A DNA stretch of 64,000 bases from Flavobacteriales bacterium UBA974 (GTDB taxonomy: Bacteria > Bacteroidota > Bacteroidia > Flavobacteriales_D > Sanyastnellaceae): positions 92,179 to 156,178 of the forward strand of contig DBBW01000018.1 of assembly GCA_002292405.1 (NCBI GenBank), read 5' to 3'. Position numbers and translations under genes: made by a program. Positions within the stretch are counted from its first letter, which is position 1, and each line of letters opens with the position of its first letter. The notes under the pieces are model-generated. The model was not told the DNA's origin and did no database searches. It worked only from the letters and a program-made list of their open reading frames with translations. Positions 1 to 9,119 of this stretch are shown here, piece after piece.

Positions 1-37
1 TACGCGTTTTACTCTGCCGGTTTTTAGGATGTGCCAT
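1..37 (-). CDS. rpmF: 50S ribosomal protein L32 (5' end only, cut by window edge)
   Basis: Only the first 12 codons are inside the window. They read MAHPKNRQSKTR, the typical opening of bacterial ribosomal protein L32 (MAHPK...SKTR). The ATG lies 7 bases after the stop of the YceD-family gene, and yceD-rpmF is a widely conserved gene pair, so both the start and the identity are well supported by context. L32 is a small protein of the large ribosomal subunit. The rest of the gene lies beyond the window. Confidence 0.85.
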   Translation of the reverse strand, partial: MAHPKNRQSKTR

Positions 38-44
38 TTCAGTA

Positions 45-551
45 TTATTTCAAGTTCTTCAAAGCGTCCCAACATGGGTCCGTAAGTTTTTTACTTTCTT
101 CTATAGAATCATTAGAGATGTATCCGAGCATTTTTGGATCACAATCATTCTCATTTTCATGAACTTGATGTGGTGGTCGAGAGAGATGAGCTAACTCATA
201 AATAGCTTGGCTTATATCTAACTCAAATTCATTTTTATTCAGTATCCAAAGTGAGTCACCGTATTCAGTTTTATCACCAAAACGAACTGCTATTTTATCT
301 TCAGATTGTAATGGGTAGGTAAGATCTTCAAGGCAACGACCGCATGGAACTTTCCATATAAGATCGAGTGCGAGCCGTAAAGTCATAGTCGTTTCAGAAT
401 ACTCGAGTATCACATCCATAACGCCTTGAGCGTTCTGGATTTCTGATTCTGGGAAGCAAGCAAAGAACTCTGGATCCACATCCATTTGGAACGGATAATT
501 TCCTGGCTTCAGACCCATAAACGGGATTTTATAATTAACCAAGGGATTCAT
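45..551 (-). CDS. yceD: YceD family (DUF177) protein
   Basis: This 168-residue protein has the YceD/DUF177 signature: a Cys-x-x-Cys pair in PCGRCLEDL (about residues 70-73), followed by a region rich in acidic residues and a C-terminal DPCWDALKNL segment typical of the family. In bacteria and chloroplasts the family is tied to large-subunit rRNA, and the gene normally precedes rpmF, as it does here. I chose the ATG at 551. A longer reading from a TTG at 575 would start inside the predicted -7 promoter box and adds only eight unconserved residues. Two more ribosomal or fatty-acid genes (plsX, fabH) often follow rpmF, but they are outside the window. Confidence 0.85.
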   Translation of the reverse strand: MNPLVNYKIPFMGLKPGNYPFQMDVDPEFFACFPESEIQNAQGVMDVILEYSETTMTLRLALDLIWKVPCGRCLEDLTYPLQSEDKIAVRFGDKTEYGDSLWILNKNEFELDISQAIYELAHLSRPPHQVHENENDCDPKMLGYISNDSIEESKKLTDPCWDALKNLK

Positions 552-572
552 TCCTTCCAAATTTCGGGACGG

Positions 573-603
573 CAAAGATAGTGTATCCCTAACCGCTTCC
601 CAA
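573..603 (-). promoter_or_regulatory. Predicted promoter of the yceD-rpmF operon
   Basis: On the minus strand TATCTTTG (580-573) matches the Bacteroidota -7 consensus TAnnTTTG exactly. A TTG (603-601) lies 20 bases upstream, within the usual -33 spacing. The ATG of yceD follows 21 bases after the -7 box. This is inferred from the motif only. Confidence 0.6.
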
Positions 604-650
604 GTGTTTTTTACTCAATTCAATGAAAAACAATTCCTATAGTGAACGAA

Positions 651-1706
651 TCACCTGCGGTTGTCGCGGTATTCACGTTTAGGTGGGGTTATCTCTAGGG
701 GATTAGATGCGAGCTCTCTATGCTCTAAGCGATTTCTTCTAATATCTTGAGCTAGATAAATAGCAGCTCTCATTGAATCAGCCATAGCAATACCTTTTCC
801 AGCAATATCAAAGCCAGTCCCATGATCTGGGCTTGTGCGTACTATCGGTAATCCGGCGGTGAAGTTTACCCCACGACCAAAACTCAATGCCTTAAATGGT
901 GCAAGACCCTGGTCGTGATACATAGCGAGGACACCATCGAAATTTTTATATGCTCCTGAGCCAAAAAATCCGTCAGCTGCATACGGCCCAAAGGCATTTA
1001 CTCCAGAAGCCTTTGCTTCTCGAATAGCTGGTGAAATAATGGTTTTCTCCTCTTCGCCCATAAGCCCATTATCCCCCGCGTGAGGATTAAGGCCTAATAC
1101 AGCAATCTTAGGGCTAGAGCATCCGAAGTCTACAGCAAGTGATTCACTCATAAGCTCTAATTTCATCTTAATAGCCACGCTAGTTAGTGAAGAGGCAACG
1201 TCTTTAATCGCTATGTGCCCAGTTGCGACGCCGATTCTTAGATTGTCAGCAACAAGCAACATTAATACATCGTCAGCATTTGCAAAATTAGCTAAGTACT
1301 CAGTATGTCCAGGAAATTTAAATCCAGCGTTTCGAATCGAATCTTTGTTTATGGGAGCTGTTACAAGAATATCAACTTTTGAGGAAGCTAGATCATCAAC
1401 AGATTTTTCTAGAGAATTCATTGAATACCTACCTGCTTCAGTTGTTTTTTCTCCGAGTTGAAGATCGAACTCCACAATGCCTAATCCCACAACATTTAAT
1501 CTACCTGGGAGAGCATCTTCTGTGGAGTCAATTTCTACCCAATTTAATTTTTTTGACTCTAAAACCTCAAGGTTTTTTGCCACAACATCATTAGTCGCGT
1601 ATAAAACAGGAGTTATTCCTTCCAGCATTCTTTCATCTGAAAAAACGCGTAAAATAGTTTCAATACCTATTCCGTTTGGGTCGCCTGAAGTAAGTCCTAT
1701 TCTCAT
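651..1706 (-). CDS. pdxA: 4-hydroxythreonine-4-phosphate dehydrogenase PdxA
   Basis: PdxA oxidises 4-phosphohydroxy-L-threonine in the DXP-dependent pathway to pyridoxal 5'-phosphate (vitamin B6). It is a cytosolic, metal-dependent homodimer. The family signatures are all present: SGDPNGIGIE at the N-terminus, GHTEYLA near residue 135, NPHAGDNG near 208, MYHDQGLAPFK near 265 and RTSPDHGTGFD near 292, with the metal-binding histidines and aspartate. At 351 residues it is close to the normal length. An in-frame ATG two codons earlier (1712) is possible, but MRIGLTSGDPNG is the usual opening. It is divergent from the secreted protein gene starting at 1774. A weak -7 box, TACCTTTA, lies at 1735-1728. 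Confidence 0.96.
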   Translation of the reverse strand: MRIGLTSGDPNGIGIETILRVFSDERMLEGITPVLYATNDVVAKNLEVLESKKLNWVEIDSTEDALPGRLNVVGLGIVEFDLQLGEKTTEAGRYSMNSLEKSVDDLASSKVDILVTAPINKDSIRNAGFKFPGHTEYLANFANADDVLMLLVADNLRIGVATGHIAIKDVASSLTSVAIKMKLELMSESLAVDFGCSSPKIAVLGLNPHAGDNGLMGEEEKTIISPAIREAKASGVNAFGPYAADGFFGSGAYKNFDGVLAMYHDQGLAPFKALSFGRGVNFTAGLPIVRTSPDHGTGFDIAGKGIAMADSMRAAIYLAQDIRRNRLEHRELASNPLEITPPKREYRDNRR

Positions 1707-1773
1707 GAGCATGCTTTAATAAGAATGTAAAGGTAGCTATCTAAAGTCCGCGTTCGTGTGTAACTTCGTATCG

Positions 1774-4455
1774 ATGTTTATTCGACCGCATATACTTATT
1801 TTTAAAATACTGTTGATTGTTATAGGAATTGCTTTTTTGAATGTAAAAGCATTTGCCACACACAATCGGGCGGGTGAGATTACTTATAAACACGTTGAAG
1901 GATTAACCTATGAGGTTCTTATTACAACTTACACAAAATCATCAGCACTCGCAGATAGACCACTTCTGTATTTAAGATGGGGGGATGAAAATGGTGATGA
2001 TTTAGATTCGCTAAGTAGAGAGTCTATAAATATTTTAGTTGGTGACATTAAAGTGAACACCTATAGAGGGACTCACACTTATGGAGGACCTGGGTCATTT
2101 GAGCTTAAGGTGGAGGATCCCAATAGGAATGAGGGGGTGTTGAATATGGTGGGATCTGTGGATACACCATTTGCAATTAGGTCTTTGCTCATGATTGATC
2201 CTGAGGCAGGGCATAATAACAGTGTGCAATTATTAAATCCGGCAACTGAAAATGCTTGTTTAAATCGTGATTGGGTCCACAATCCAGCAGCTTTCGATGA
2301 AGACGGTGATTTGCTCACTTTCAGCTTGGTTCCATGCAGAGGATTTAATGGTGATCCTATACCGACATATATCTACCCAGAGCAAGTCAGTCCTGCTGAT
2401 GATATATTTGAGATTCATCCATATACTGGAGATGTAACCTGGAATAGCCCACAGATTGTTGGAGAGTATAATATTGCGATTAGGATAGAAGAGTGGCGCG
2501 AGGTTGCTGGTCAGCTAAGAAAGGTGGGTGAGGTTGTAAGAGATATGCAAATTGATGTTCAGGTTTGTAGCAATCAACCGCCAATTTTATCGGAACAAAT
2601 AGACACTTGTATTGTGGCGGGTTCGTTCTTGACTTGGTTTGTCAACGCTACTGATCCGGACGGGGATAACATTACATTAAACGCACTGGGCGGACCCATT
2701 AGCGAAGTTACTCATCAGGCTGTTTTTACAAACTTAGGGACTGGAATAGGGGAATTTGCTTGGGCTCCCACCTGTGAGGAGGTGCGTCTTGCTCCATACC
2801 AAATCATTTTTAAAGCAACAGATCAAGGTCAAGCAATTCCTTTAACAGATATATCAACGGCTTATGTGAGAGTAGTGGCTCCTCCAGTTGAGGACACCTC
2901 TGCAGAAGCTATAGGAAATTCAATATTGTTAGGTTGGAGTGGAGGGACTTGCTCAGAAGAATTACCAAGCTGGAGAAGGGAGGCAGGGATTCACGATGTC
3001 TACAGGAGAGTTGAGTCATCAGATTGGGAACCAACAGTTTGTGAAACAGGACTTTCAGATGATGAGGGCTATGATCTGATTGCAAGTTTACCCGATTTAA
3101 GCCAAACAGGCTATGTCGATGAGGGATTTCTAAGTTTTGGCGCAACTTATTGTTATAGAATTGTAATGAGATTTGACGATGGCTCGGAATCTCTTGCTAG
3201 TAATGAGTTTTGTGCCTCAATCAACAAGGATGTACCAGTTATGACACATGCAGATATAGTGGTTACTGATGAAGTTATAGGTGAGGTAAATGTGGGTTGG
3301 TCTCCTCCTACAGAAATGGATACTCTGGTTTTTCCTCTCCCGTATTATTACAAAGTTTTCAGAAATAACAACCAAATTGCAGAAATTGCAGACACTAATT
3401 TTATCGATATAGGAATAAACACAACCTCTGTTCAGCATTTCTACAAGGTGGAAGCGTGGTCCACTACTTCAGAAGGTGATTTTATAGTAGGTGGTAGCGT
3501 ACCTGCCAGTACTCCTTTCATCAATTTAGTTGGAAATGACAATAGCATTGACATCATGTTAGATGTCATCGTTCCATGGTATAACGTAAAGTTTTACATT
3601 GAAAGAAAGTCATTTAATCAACCTGACTTCTCACCTTTAGATACAGTTGAGTTAAGTGATTCTAAGCCTATTATTAGTGAAGTCATATACTCTGATACGG
3701 GTTTGGTAAATGGGACAGAATATTGCTATAGAGTTAAATGTGAGGGGAGTTATGACGCCCCAGGAATTGAAAGTCCCTTATTTAATTGGGCTCAGAATGC
3801 TTGTGCAACACCGTATGACTATACACCTCCTTGTCCACCAATTCTTGAAGTACTACCGAATTGCCCCGATGAAATTGATGAGATGAATTGGTGGGGAGCT
3901 ACAGATTGTGCAGATGATGTCATGGGGTATTCATTGTATTGGGCTATGTTTGAAGGTGATTCGTTACTTCCTTACGCCTATTTCGACTCAGACACAAGCT
4001 ACATATTTAATGAATTTGATCAGGAGGGAAGTATAGCAGGATGCTTTGCCGTAACAGCTTTAGATAGTTTAAATCTTAGACCCAATGGAGATTATTCTCG
4101 AAATGAAAGTGTATTTTCCAACATTATATGTGTAGACAATTGTCCGTTTTATTTCCTTCCAAATGTGTTCTCCCCAAATCAAGATGATGTGAATGATCTA
4201 TTTAAGCCTTTTGATTGGAAATTCATTGATAGCGTCGATGTGGTAATCCACAATAGATGGGGTGAGGCTGTTTTCCGAACGAAGGATGTGAACGTGAATT
4301 GGGACGGTACTTACAACCAATCTACAGAATTTGTGCCTGATGGTGTTTACTATTATACAGTGGTGGCTTATACTCGAAGATTAAGTGGAATTGTGTCAGA
4401 GAAATTTTCCGGTAATGTGCACTTATTTGGCGGTCACAGCATTTTAGTTGAATAA
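1774..4455 (+). CDS. T9SS-secreted surface protein with gliding-motility-type C-terminal domain
   Basis: This 893-residue protein has an N-terminal signal peptide (hydrophobic stretch ILIFKILLIVIGIAFLNV, cleavage probably near AFA-THN). A beta-rich N-terminal region follows, of the kind common in large Bacteroidota surface proteins. The middle contains several fibronectin type III/Ig-like segments (repeated patterns such as GTEYCYRV and GATYCYRI). The last ~100 residues start VFSPNQDDVNDLF and contain IHNRWGEAVF and PDGVYYYTV, which is the CHU_C/TIGR04131 'gliding motility-associated C-terminal domain', a type B T9SS sorting signal. It is therefore probably exported by T9SS to the cell surface as an adhesin or matrix-like protein; the specific ligand cannot be told. 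The ATG at 1774 is preferred to a GTG at 1756. ribE follows after 12 bases. Confidence 0.85.
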   Translation: MFIRPHILIFKILLIVIGIAFLNVKAFATHNRAGEITYKHVEGLTYEVLITTYTKSSALADRPLLYLRWGDENGDDLDSLSRESINILVGDIKVNTYRGTHTYGGPGSFELKVEDPNRNEGVLNMVGSVDTPFAIRSLLMIDPEAGHNNSVQLLNPATENACLNRDWVHNPAAFDEDGDLLTFSLVPCRGFNGDPIPTYIYPEQVSPADDIFEIHPYTGDVTWNSPQIVGEYNIAIRIEEWREVAGQLRKVGEVVRDMQIDVQVCSNQPPILSEQIDTCIVAGSFLTWFVNATDPDGDNITLNALGGPISEVTHQAVFTNLGTGIGEFAWAPTCEEVRLAPYQIIFKATDQGQAIPLTDISTAYVRVVAPPVEDTSAEAIGNSILLGWSGGTCSEELPSWRREAGIHDVYRRVESSDWEPTVCETGLSDDEGYDLIASLPDLSQTGYVDEGFLSFGATYCYRIVMRFDDGSESLASNEFCASINKDVPVMTHADIVVTDEVIGEVNVGWSPPTEMDTLVFPLPYYYKVFRNNNQIAEIADTNFIDIGINTTSVQHFYKVEAWSTTSEGDFIVGGSVPASTPFINLVGNDNSIDIMLDVIVPWYNVKFYIERKSFNQPDFSPLDTVELSDSKPIISEVIYSDTGLVNGTEYCYRVKCEGSYDAPGIESPLFNWAQNACATPYDYTPPCPPILEVLPNCPDEIDEMNWWGATDCADDVMGYSLYWAMFEGDSLLPYAYFDSDTSYIFNEFDQEGSIAGCFAVTALDSLNLRPNGDYSRNESVFSNIICVDNCPFYFLPNVFSPNQDDVNDLFKPFDWKFIDSVDVVIHNRWGEAVFRTKDVNVNWDGTYNQSTEFVPDGVYYYTVVAYTRRLSGIVSEKFSGNVHLFGGHSILVE

Positions 4456-4467
4456 AAATTAAATCCT

Positions 4468-5067
4468 ATGTTTACAGGTATAGTTGAAAGTTTAGGTAAG
4501 ATTACAGAGATTGAAAGTGAAGGCAATAATCTCCATTTTACCTTGCAATGTCCTTTTGCGAATGAGCTTAAAATAGACCAAAGCTTAGCTCATGACGGTG
4601 TTTGCCTGACAGTCGTGAAGTGCGATTCATCATCATATACTGTAACTGCCATACAGGAGACTTTGGATAGATCTAGCCTTAAGGTTTGGGCTGTAGGGAA
4701 GAAAGTAAACTTAGAGAGATGTTTGCGACTGGGAGATAGATTAGATGGCCACATGGTACAAGGTCATGTGGATACAACAGGAACGCTTGTGAGTATCGAA
4801 TCGCGTGATGGGTCTTATGTCTTAAAATTCGAGCATCCTTATTCAGAGGACAATCCACAATGGATTACAATTTCTAAGGGATCGATTACTATCAATGGAA
4901 TTTCTCTCACTGTGGTGGATAGCGCTGCAGGTTCGTTTTCGGTGGCGCTTATCCCTTATACATGGTCAGAAACCAATATGCATCTGTTAACTGAAGGGGA
5001 TAAAGTAAATTTAGAGTTTGATATTTTCGGAAAATATATCTCGAAAATGATGGCTGTGAGACTTTAG
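4468..5067 (+). CDS. ribE: Riboflavin synthase, alpha chain
   Basis: The enzyme dismutates two 6,7-dimethyl-8-ribityllumazine molecules into riboflavin and a pyrimidine that is recycled. The 199-residue sequence shows the standard duplicated lumazine-binding fold. Repeat 1 starts [12 protein letters not shown] and has the catalytic-loop-like DGVCLTV near residue 46. Repeat 2 has [11 protein letters not shown] near 95 and the matching NGISLTVV near 144. It starts 12 bases after the secreted protein gene and is probably cotranscribed with it. The 3' end overlaps the convergent lptB by four bases, the two stop codons interlocking. No FMN riboswitch is visible upstream, nor is there room for one. 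Confidence 0.96.
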   Translation: MFTGIVESLGKITEIESEGNNLHFTLQCPFANELKIDQSLAHDGVCLTVVKCDSSSYTVTAIQETLDRSSLKVWAVGKKVNLERCLRLGDRLDGHMVQGHVDTTGTLVSIESRDGSYVLKFEHPYSEDNPQWITISKGSITINGISLTVVDSAAGSFSVALIPYTWSETNMHLLTEGDKVNLEFDIFGKYISKMMAVRL

Positions 5068-5801
5068 TTGCGACTCCGTAATTTAAAGTTCTTGCCCAAA
5101 TATACTTTTCGGACTTGCTCGTCTGCAGCTAACAACTCAGTTGATCCTTCCTTTAATATTTTTCCTTCAAATAGCAGATAGGCTCTATCCGTAATGTGTA
5201 GGGTTTCTTGAACATTGTGGTCGGTAATAAGGATACCTATTTGCTTCTCTCGGAGTTGTTGAACGATTCGTTGAATATCCTCTACTGCGATAGGGTCAAC
5301 TCCGGCAAAAGGCTCATCAAGTAAAATAAAAGTGGGGTTACATGCTAGGGATCTTGCAATTTCAGTTCTACGTCTTTCACCTCCAGAGAGCACCTTTCCC
5401 ATGCTTTTTCTCACCTTTTCAAGACCAAATTCTTCAATTAATTCCTCTAATCTACTAGATTGTTCAGACTTATTTAGAGGTTGTAACTCCAAGATGGCAG
5501 CAATATTATCTTCAACAGATAGATCCCTAAACACAGAAGCTTCTTGTGGTAAATATCCAATTCCCTTCTTTGCTCTTTCGTGCATAGCTCGGTTTGTAAT
5601 TTCCTCAGACCCGATAAACACCTTTCCATTGTCCGGCTTGACAAGACCAACTACAGCATAGAAACTTGTTGTCTTGCCGGCACCATTGGGTCCTAAAATT
5701 CCAACAACTTCTCCTGGCTCTACGAAGAAGCTTACATTGTCGACAACCTTTCTACCACCATAACTTTTCTCTAGGCCTTCTGCACGTAGGACATTTTCCA
5801 T
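5064..5801 (-). CDS. lptB: LPS export ABC transporter ATP-binding protein LptB
   Basis: LptB is the cytoplasmic ATPase of the LptB2FGC complex, which extracts lipopolysaccharide from the inner membrane and drives it along the Lpt bridge to the outer membrane. Visible motifs are Walker [10 protein letters not shown] (about residues 37-45), the signature LSGGERRR near 139, Walker [14 protein letters not shown] near 159 and the switch histidine in [10 protein letters not shown]. The length (245) and the SGGERRR spelling match LptB rather than other ABC ATPases. It is the last gene of the kdsD-tatC-DUF5686-lptB run (12-base gap to the gene before). An LptC homologue is encoded separately at 36.1-36.6 kb. 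Confidence 0.96.
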   Translation of the reverse strand: MENVLRAEGLEKSYGGRKVVDNVSFFVEPGEVVGILGPNGAGKTTSFYAVVGLVKPDNGKVFIGSEEITNRAMHERAKKGIGYLPQEASVFRDLSVEDNIAAILELQPLNKSEQSSRLEELIEEFGLEKVRKSMGKVLSGGERRRTEIARSLACNPTFILLDEPFAGVDPIAVEDIQRIVQQLREKQIGILITDHNVQETLHITDRAYLLFEGKILKEGSTELLAADEQVRKVYLGKNFKLRSRN

Positions 5802-5813
5802 TTTATAAAAGTA

Positions 5814-8270
5814 TTAAAGTTCTACGTTCACACCAACACGAATGCCATGAATGCCATGGTTCTGTCTCATTCCTTCAGAGGACTCAGTTAATCTAAAATG
5901 ATAATCGACTCGAATAAATTGAAAGATGTTTTCAATTCCTACAACGGCTTCAGCATAAACTCCATTTAGGCCAGTTGTTCCTTCCGGTAATTCTATTAGA
6001 GTTTCGTGTCGAGGATTCCATGATCCTAAAACACCCTTTACCCCAACAACTTCTCGCATTCCAGCCCTTCTAATTAGAGGTATGTGATTCAATATAGCAC
6101 CCTCGCCATGCCACTCTACACTTGCTCTCGCCCATTTGTCAGTTACGAACTCAAAGTATCTCAATAAATTAAATGAAGGCTGTATCGATATAACCGTTTC
6201 ATTTGCGGGTTGTAGTTCCATTAGAGCAAAGGGAGCAGTTCCGGAATAAACCCCAGAATTTGTATTCCACCTAATTCTACCAAATGGCCCAAATCTTAGC
6301 TTACCCTCCAACTCTAAAGTATATCTCCCATACCTATACTGACTCCCTGCGATATCTCTCCAAGCCTGCGTAGTTGTTAAAGTTACGATAGGAAATCTCG
6401 AGCCGAGAGAAACTCTGTCAAATGCTCCAGATACAAATTTCTCTCCATGCGCATATTTCACTTGTAAAGTGCTTTCAGCGGTAATTAAAGTCGAATTCCC
6501 TGTTGCGTCCACAGGGATAAATTCAAGCTCACCGACGGCTTCAACTTTTCTGTGTCTTAGTTCTATGAATGTTGACCAACCAGATCCAAATTCGGCCAAA
6601 TAGCTTGCCTCAGATTTAATCACCTCAGTTAGATTGCTCTGACCCCCTTCAACAGATAAAGCCGAATTAAAGATATTTCCCTGCTCGAAATACCCCAACA
6701 TCCCGAACTGCTCAAGATCTTTAGAATACGAAGCAAACCATTTAATACGAGGGATTTTGCGTTGTATCCATATGAATAGAGCTTTATACTTAAACTTCTT
6801 ATCCTCAGTACCATATGCAACATAAAACTTGGGCATAAAAGTCCTGCTAAATTTATTTGAAGTAGAAGCTCCCAACCGAATGCGATGCCCCTCAACTAAA
6901 TTCTTTGAATAGGTATAGTACCATGGGCCCAATTCAAATTTTCCAAGCATTAAAGTTCCACTTCCGAGTCCAAACAAAAAGCCCTTTATGAATTTATATT
7001 GCCTCATGGACTGAACACTGTCAGCCATTACGTAAATGTTAGACTCTTTCTCTAATAAGGGTTCCGGTCGCTTCGACATCCATGATTGTTCAAGGACTTC
7101 ATTGCTTCCCTTTGCAAACGACAAATCCCTTCTTGTTGTCCAAACGGAATCTTCCCACTTCTGTGCAAATTCAAAATCTGTATTCACAACGGTACTCCTA
7201 CCATATAACCCCATACTGGACCCTGTGAAAGAGATGTCCATCACCTCCTCTCGCTTTATAAGCACCCAATTACCATCGATCTGGGCATATTCCTGCTTCC
7301 ATCTTAAAGCTCTTATCAAGTTTAAATTAGCCCCTTCACTAATTTTTGCCTCTACTTTACTCAGAGCTAGAGTTAATGTGTCTATCCAAAGTTCCCCTTC
7401 AAAAGTAAGTTCTCCTCTTCTTCTTGGAACAAATGCAAGATGGAAGGCAGGGCGTCCAGAGATCTTTAATGTATCTAAAATATAGTATCGGTAATGTAGG
7501 TTTCCTCTATCGTGCAAAGGACTGGTAAACGCCTTGTCAACGAGAAGAAGTTGGTTCTCGTATAGATTAATATTAAGAAATTCAGCAGTTATACTTGATG
7601 AATTTTCGCCATCAGAAAACCAAGTAGCACGAGCTGATTCAACTCTTTGTTCTTTCCTTCTTGGTTTTTTTTGTGTACGCTTTGTTCCTATCGATTCTGA
7701 AAAGAAAGTTGGAAGTGCTATTCTCGCATCTGACGAGTCTAGTCCATCCCAGACCCATGCAAAGGCTCCCCAATATTTTCTACTTGGTAACTTTTTCGGG
7801 ATGTCATTTAAGTCAATCTGTAGCTTTTCATGATATTTATAACTAACCCCAGGAAGTTTTGCTGGGTCATTCATGGATTTGGCCTCTGCCACCCTTTGCA
7901 TAAGAGGTTTGGCAGGATTTTTCTGTTTCTTGTCTGGTCTGACTTCAGCAACGGACAATTCAATGCGTTTTGATTCAAGAGCTATATCTAATTTCTGTCT
8001 AACTTGTTTTTGTACTGGTATACTTTGTGAGATGTACCCCATAAATGAGATATGGACCCTAGATACTTTACGTTCACATACAAGTTGATATTCGCCTAAG
8101 CCATTTGTCATAGTTCCAATTGATGTGCCAGAAAAACTGACATTGACATACGGAAGTGCCTTCCCGGTTTCGCCATCGAACACCCTACCTGAAACTATTG
8201 TTTTTTGGGCTGTAAAGCCTAAGCTAAAAAAATATAATGCAGTAAGTAATACAACGTTTTTAAAGTTCAT
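5814..8270 (-). CDS. DUF5686/carboxypeptidase-regulatory-like outer-membrane protein
   Basis: This 818-residue protein has a signal peptide ending near GFTAQ. A carboxypeptidase regulatory-like beta-sandwich follows (VSGRVFDGETGKALPYVNV, then GTMTNGLGEYQL), as in the N-terminal domain of many Bacteroidota outer-membrane proteins. The remainder is the DUF5686 region, with many alternating aromatic/polar strands, and it ends in HGIRVGVNVEL, fitting an outer-membrane beta-barrel. Its function is unknown; homologues are found throughout Bacteroidota. Here it sits between tatC and lptB with gaps of 9 and 12 bases, so it is produced with envelope-biogenesis proteins. A role in LPS or outer-membrane assembly is only an inference from that. 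Confidence 0.82.
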   Translation of the reverse strand: MNFKNVVLLTALYFFSLGFTAQKTIVSGRVFDGETGKALPYVNVSFSGTSIGTMTNGLGEYQLVCERKVSRVHISFMGYISQSIPVQKQVRQKLDIALESKRIELSVAEVRPDKKQKNPAKPLMQRVAEAKSMNDPAKLPGVSYKYHEKLQIDLNDIPKKLPSRKYWGAFAWVWDGLDSSDARIALPTFFSESIGTKRTQKKPRRKEQRVESARATWFSDGENSSSITAEFLNINLYENQLLLVDKAFTSPLHDRGNLHYRYYILDTLKISGRPAFHLAFVPRRRGELTFEGELWIDTLTLALSKVEAKISEGANLNLIRALRWKQEYAQIDGNWVLIKREEVMDISFTGSSMGLYGRSTVVNTDFEFAQKWEDSVWTTRRDLSFAKGSNEVLEQSWMSKRPEPLLEKESNIYVMADSVQSMRQYKFIKGFLFGLGSGTLMLGKFELGPWYYTYSKNLVEGHRIRLGASTSNKFSRTFMPKFYVAYGTEDKKFKYKALFIWIQRKIPRIKWFASYSKDLEQFGMLGYFEQGNIFNSALSVEGGQSNLTEVIKSEASYLAEFGSGWSTFIELRHRKVEAVGELEFIPVDATGNSTLITAESTLQVKYAHGEKFVSGAFDRVSLGSRFPIVTLTTTQAWRDIAGSQYRYGRYTLELEGKLRFGPFGRIRWNTNSGVYSGTAPFALMELQPANETVISIQPSFNLLRYFEFVTDKWARASVEWHGEGAILNHIPLIRRAGMREVVGVKGVLGSWNPRHETLIELPEGTTGLNGVYAEAVVGIENIFQFIRVDYHFRLTESSEGMRQNHGIHGIRVGVNVEL

Positions 8271-8279
8271 TTATTAAGG

Positions 8280-9110
8280 CTATGCACTCATTTGAGTCTT
8301 TCTAAGCTTCTCCTCCCTTCTAGCAATTACAATGCCCAATTCATATAATGCGAGTACAGGTAATGAAACCATAATCTGACTTGTAATGTCTGGAGGAGTT
8401 ATTATCGCAGATAAAACAAGAATTCCCACAAGTGCGTGCTTACGGTATTTCTTAAGCCCCTTAGGGGTAACTACGCCTGCTCTAGCTAAGAAGAAAATAA
8501 GTACTGGGAGTTGAAAAATTAGCCCCGCCGCAAACGAAATGGTAGAAACCGTTTTCACATAAGACATCACCCCAATTCTCGCAGCTACATCGCCAAGCTC
8601 ATAGTGTCCCAAGAATTGAAGCGAAAGCGGAACGATGCCCCAATATCCGAAGGCAACTCCTAAGAAAAATAAAGTAGATGAAGCTGCGCCAGCGCCTTGA
8701 GCAGCATTCTTCTCGGCCTTCTTCAACGCGGGTTTAATAAACGCCCACAACTGTAGTGTAATAATAGGAAATGCGAGAATGATTCCTCCCACCAACGAGA
8801 CGACTATATGGGCTGTGAAGTTTCCCATCATGGAGGTGTTAATCAGTTCGTATGTGATTTCTTTCACGCATAACTTATCTCCAACACCGATTAATTCCGA
8901 GATTTTACACCAAATCCGAAAGCTAATAAACTCTTCATTTCTAGGTCCGAATAAAACGGTATTAAATAACCAATCCTTTTGAATAAATAAAATGGTCGCA
9001 CCTGCAAAAATAGAAATGACAGAATAAAACAACCTCTTTCTAATCTCCTCGAGGTGGTCAAAAAAACTCATTTCTTTTTCGTCCGGCATTTCCTGATCTA
9101 ATGGACTCAT
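8280..9110 (-). CDS. tatC: Sec-independent protein translocase TatC
   Basis: TatC is the six-helix inner-membrane receptor that recognises twin-arginine signal peptides. The 276-residue protein begins with the diagnostic cytoplasmic segment FFDHLEEIRKRL. Helices follow, with conserved features including FPIITLQLWAFIKPAL, the acidic/aromatic loop region, SFAAGLIFQLPVLIFFLA and KYRKHALVGILVLSAIITPPD. The loop between the first two helices (about residues 40-95) is longer than in E. coli, as is common in Bacteroidota. No tatA is visible in the window. It lies 9 bases after kdsD and 9 bases before the DUF5686 gene. Confidence 0.96.
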   Translation of the reverse strand: MSPLDQEMPDEKEMSFFDHLEEIRKRLFYSVISIFAGATILFIQKDWLFNTVLFGPRNEEFISFRIWCKISELIGVGDKLCVKEITYELINTSMMGNFTAHIVVSLVGGIILAFPIITLQLWAFIKPALKKAEKNAAQGAGAASSTLFFLGVAFGYWGIVPLSLQFLGHYELGDVAARIGVMSYVKTVSTISFAAGLIFQLPVLIFFLARAGVVTPKGLKKYRKHALVGILVLSAIITPPDITSQIMVSLPVLALYELGIVIARREEKLRKTQMSA

Positions 9111-9119
9111 TGTTGGACC

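Noticed and set aside
552-575. Longer YceD reading from the TTG at 575
   Set aside because: The TTG is the last part of an exact -7 promoter box; the extra residues are not conserved.
4440-4470. FMN riboswitch before ribE
   Set aside because: Only 12 bases separate the genes; there is no space for the aptamer.
7036-7485. 149-codon plus-strand frame inside the DUF5686 gene
   Set aside because: Antisense shadow; composition follows from the coding strand and there is no start context.
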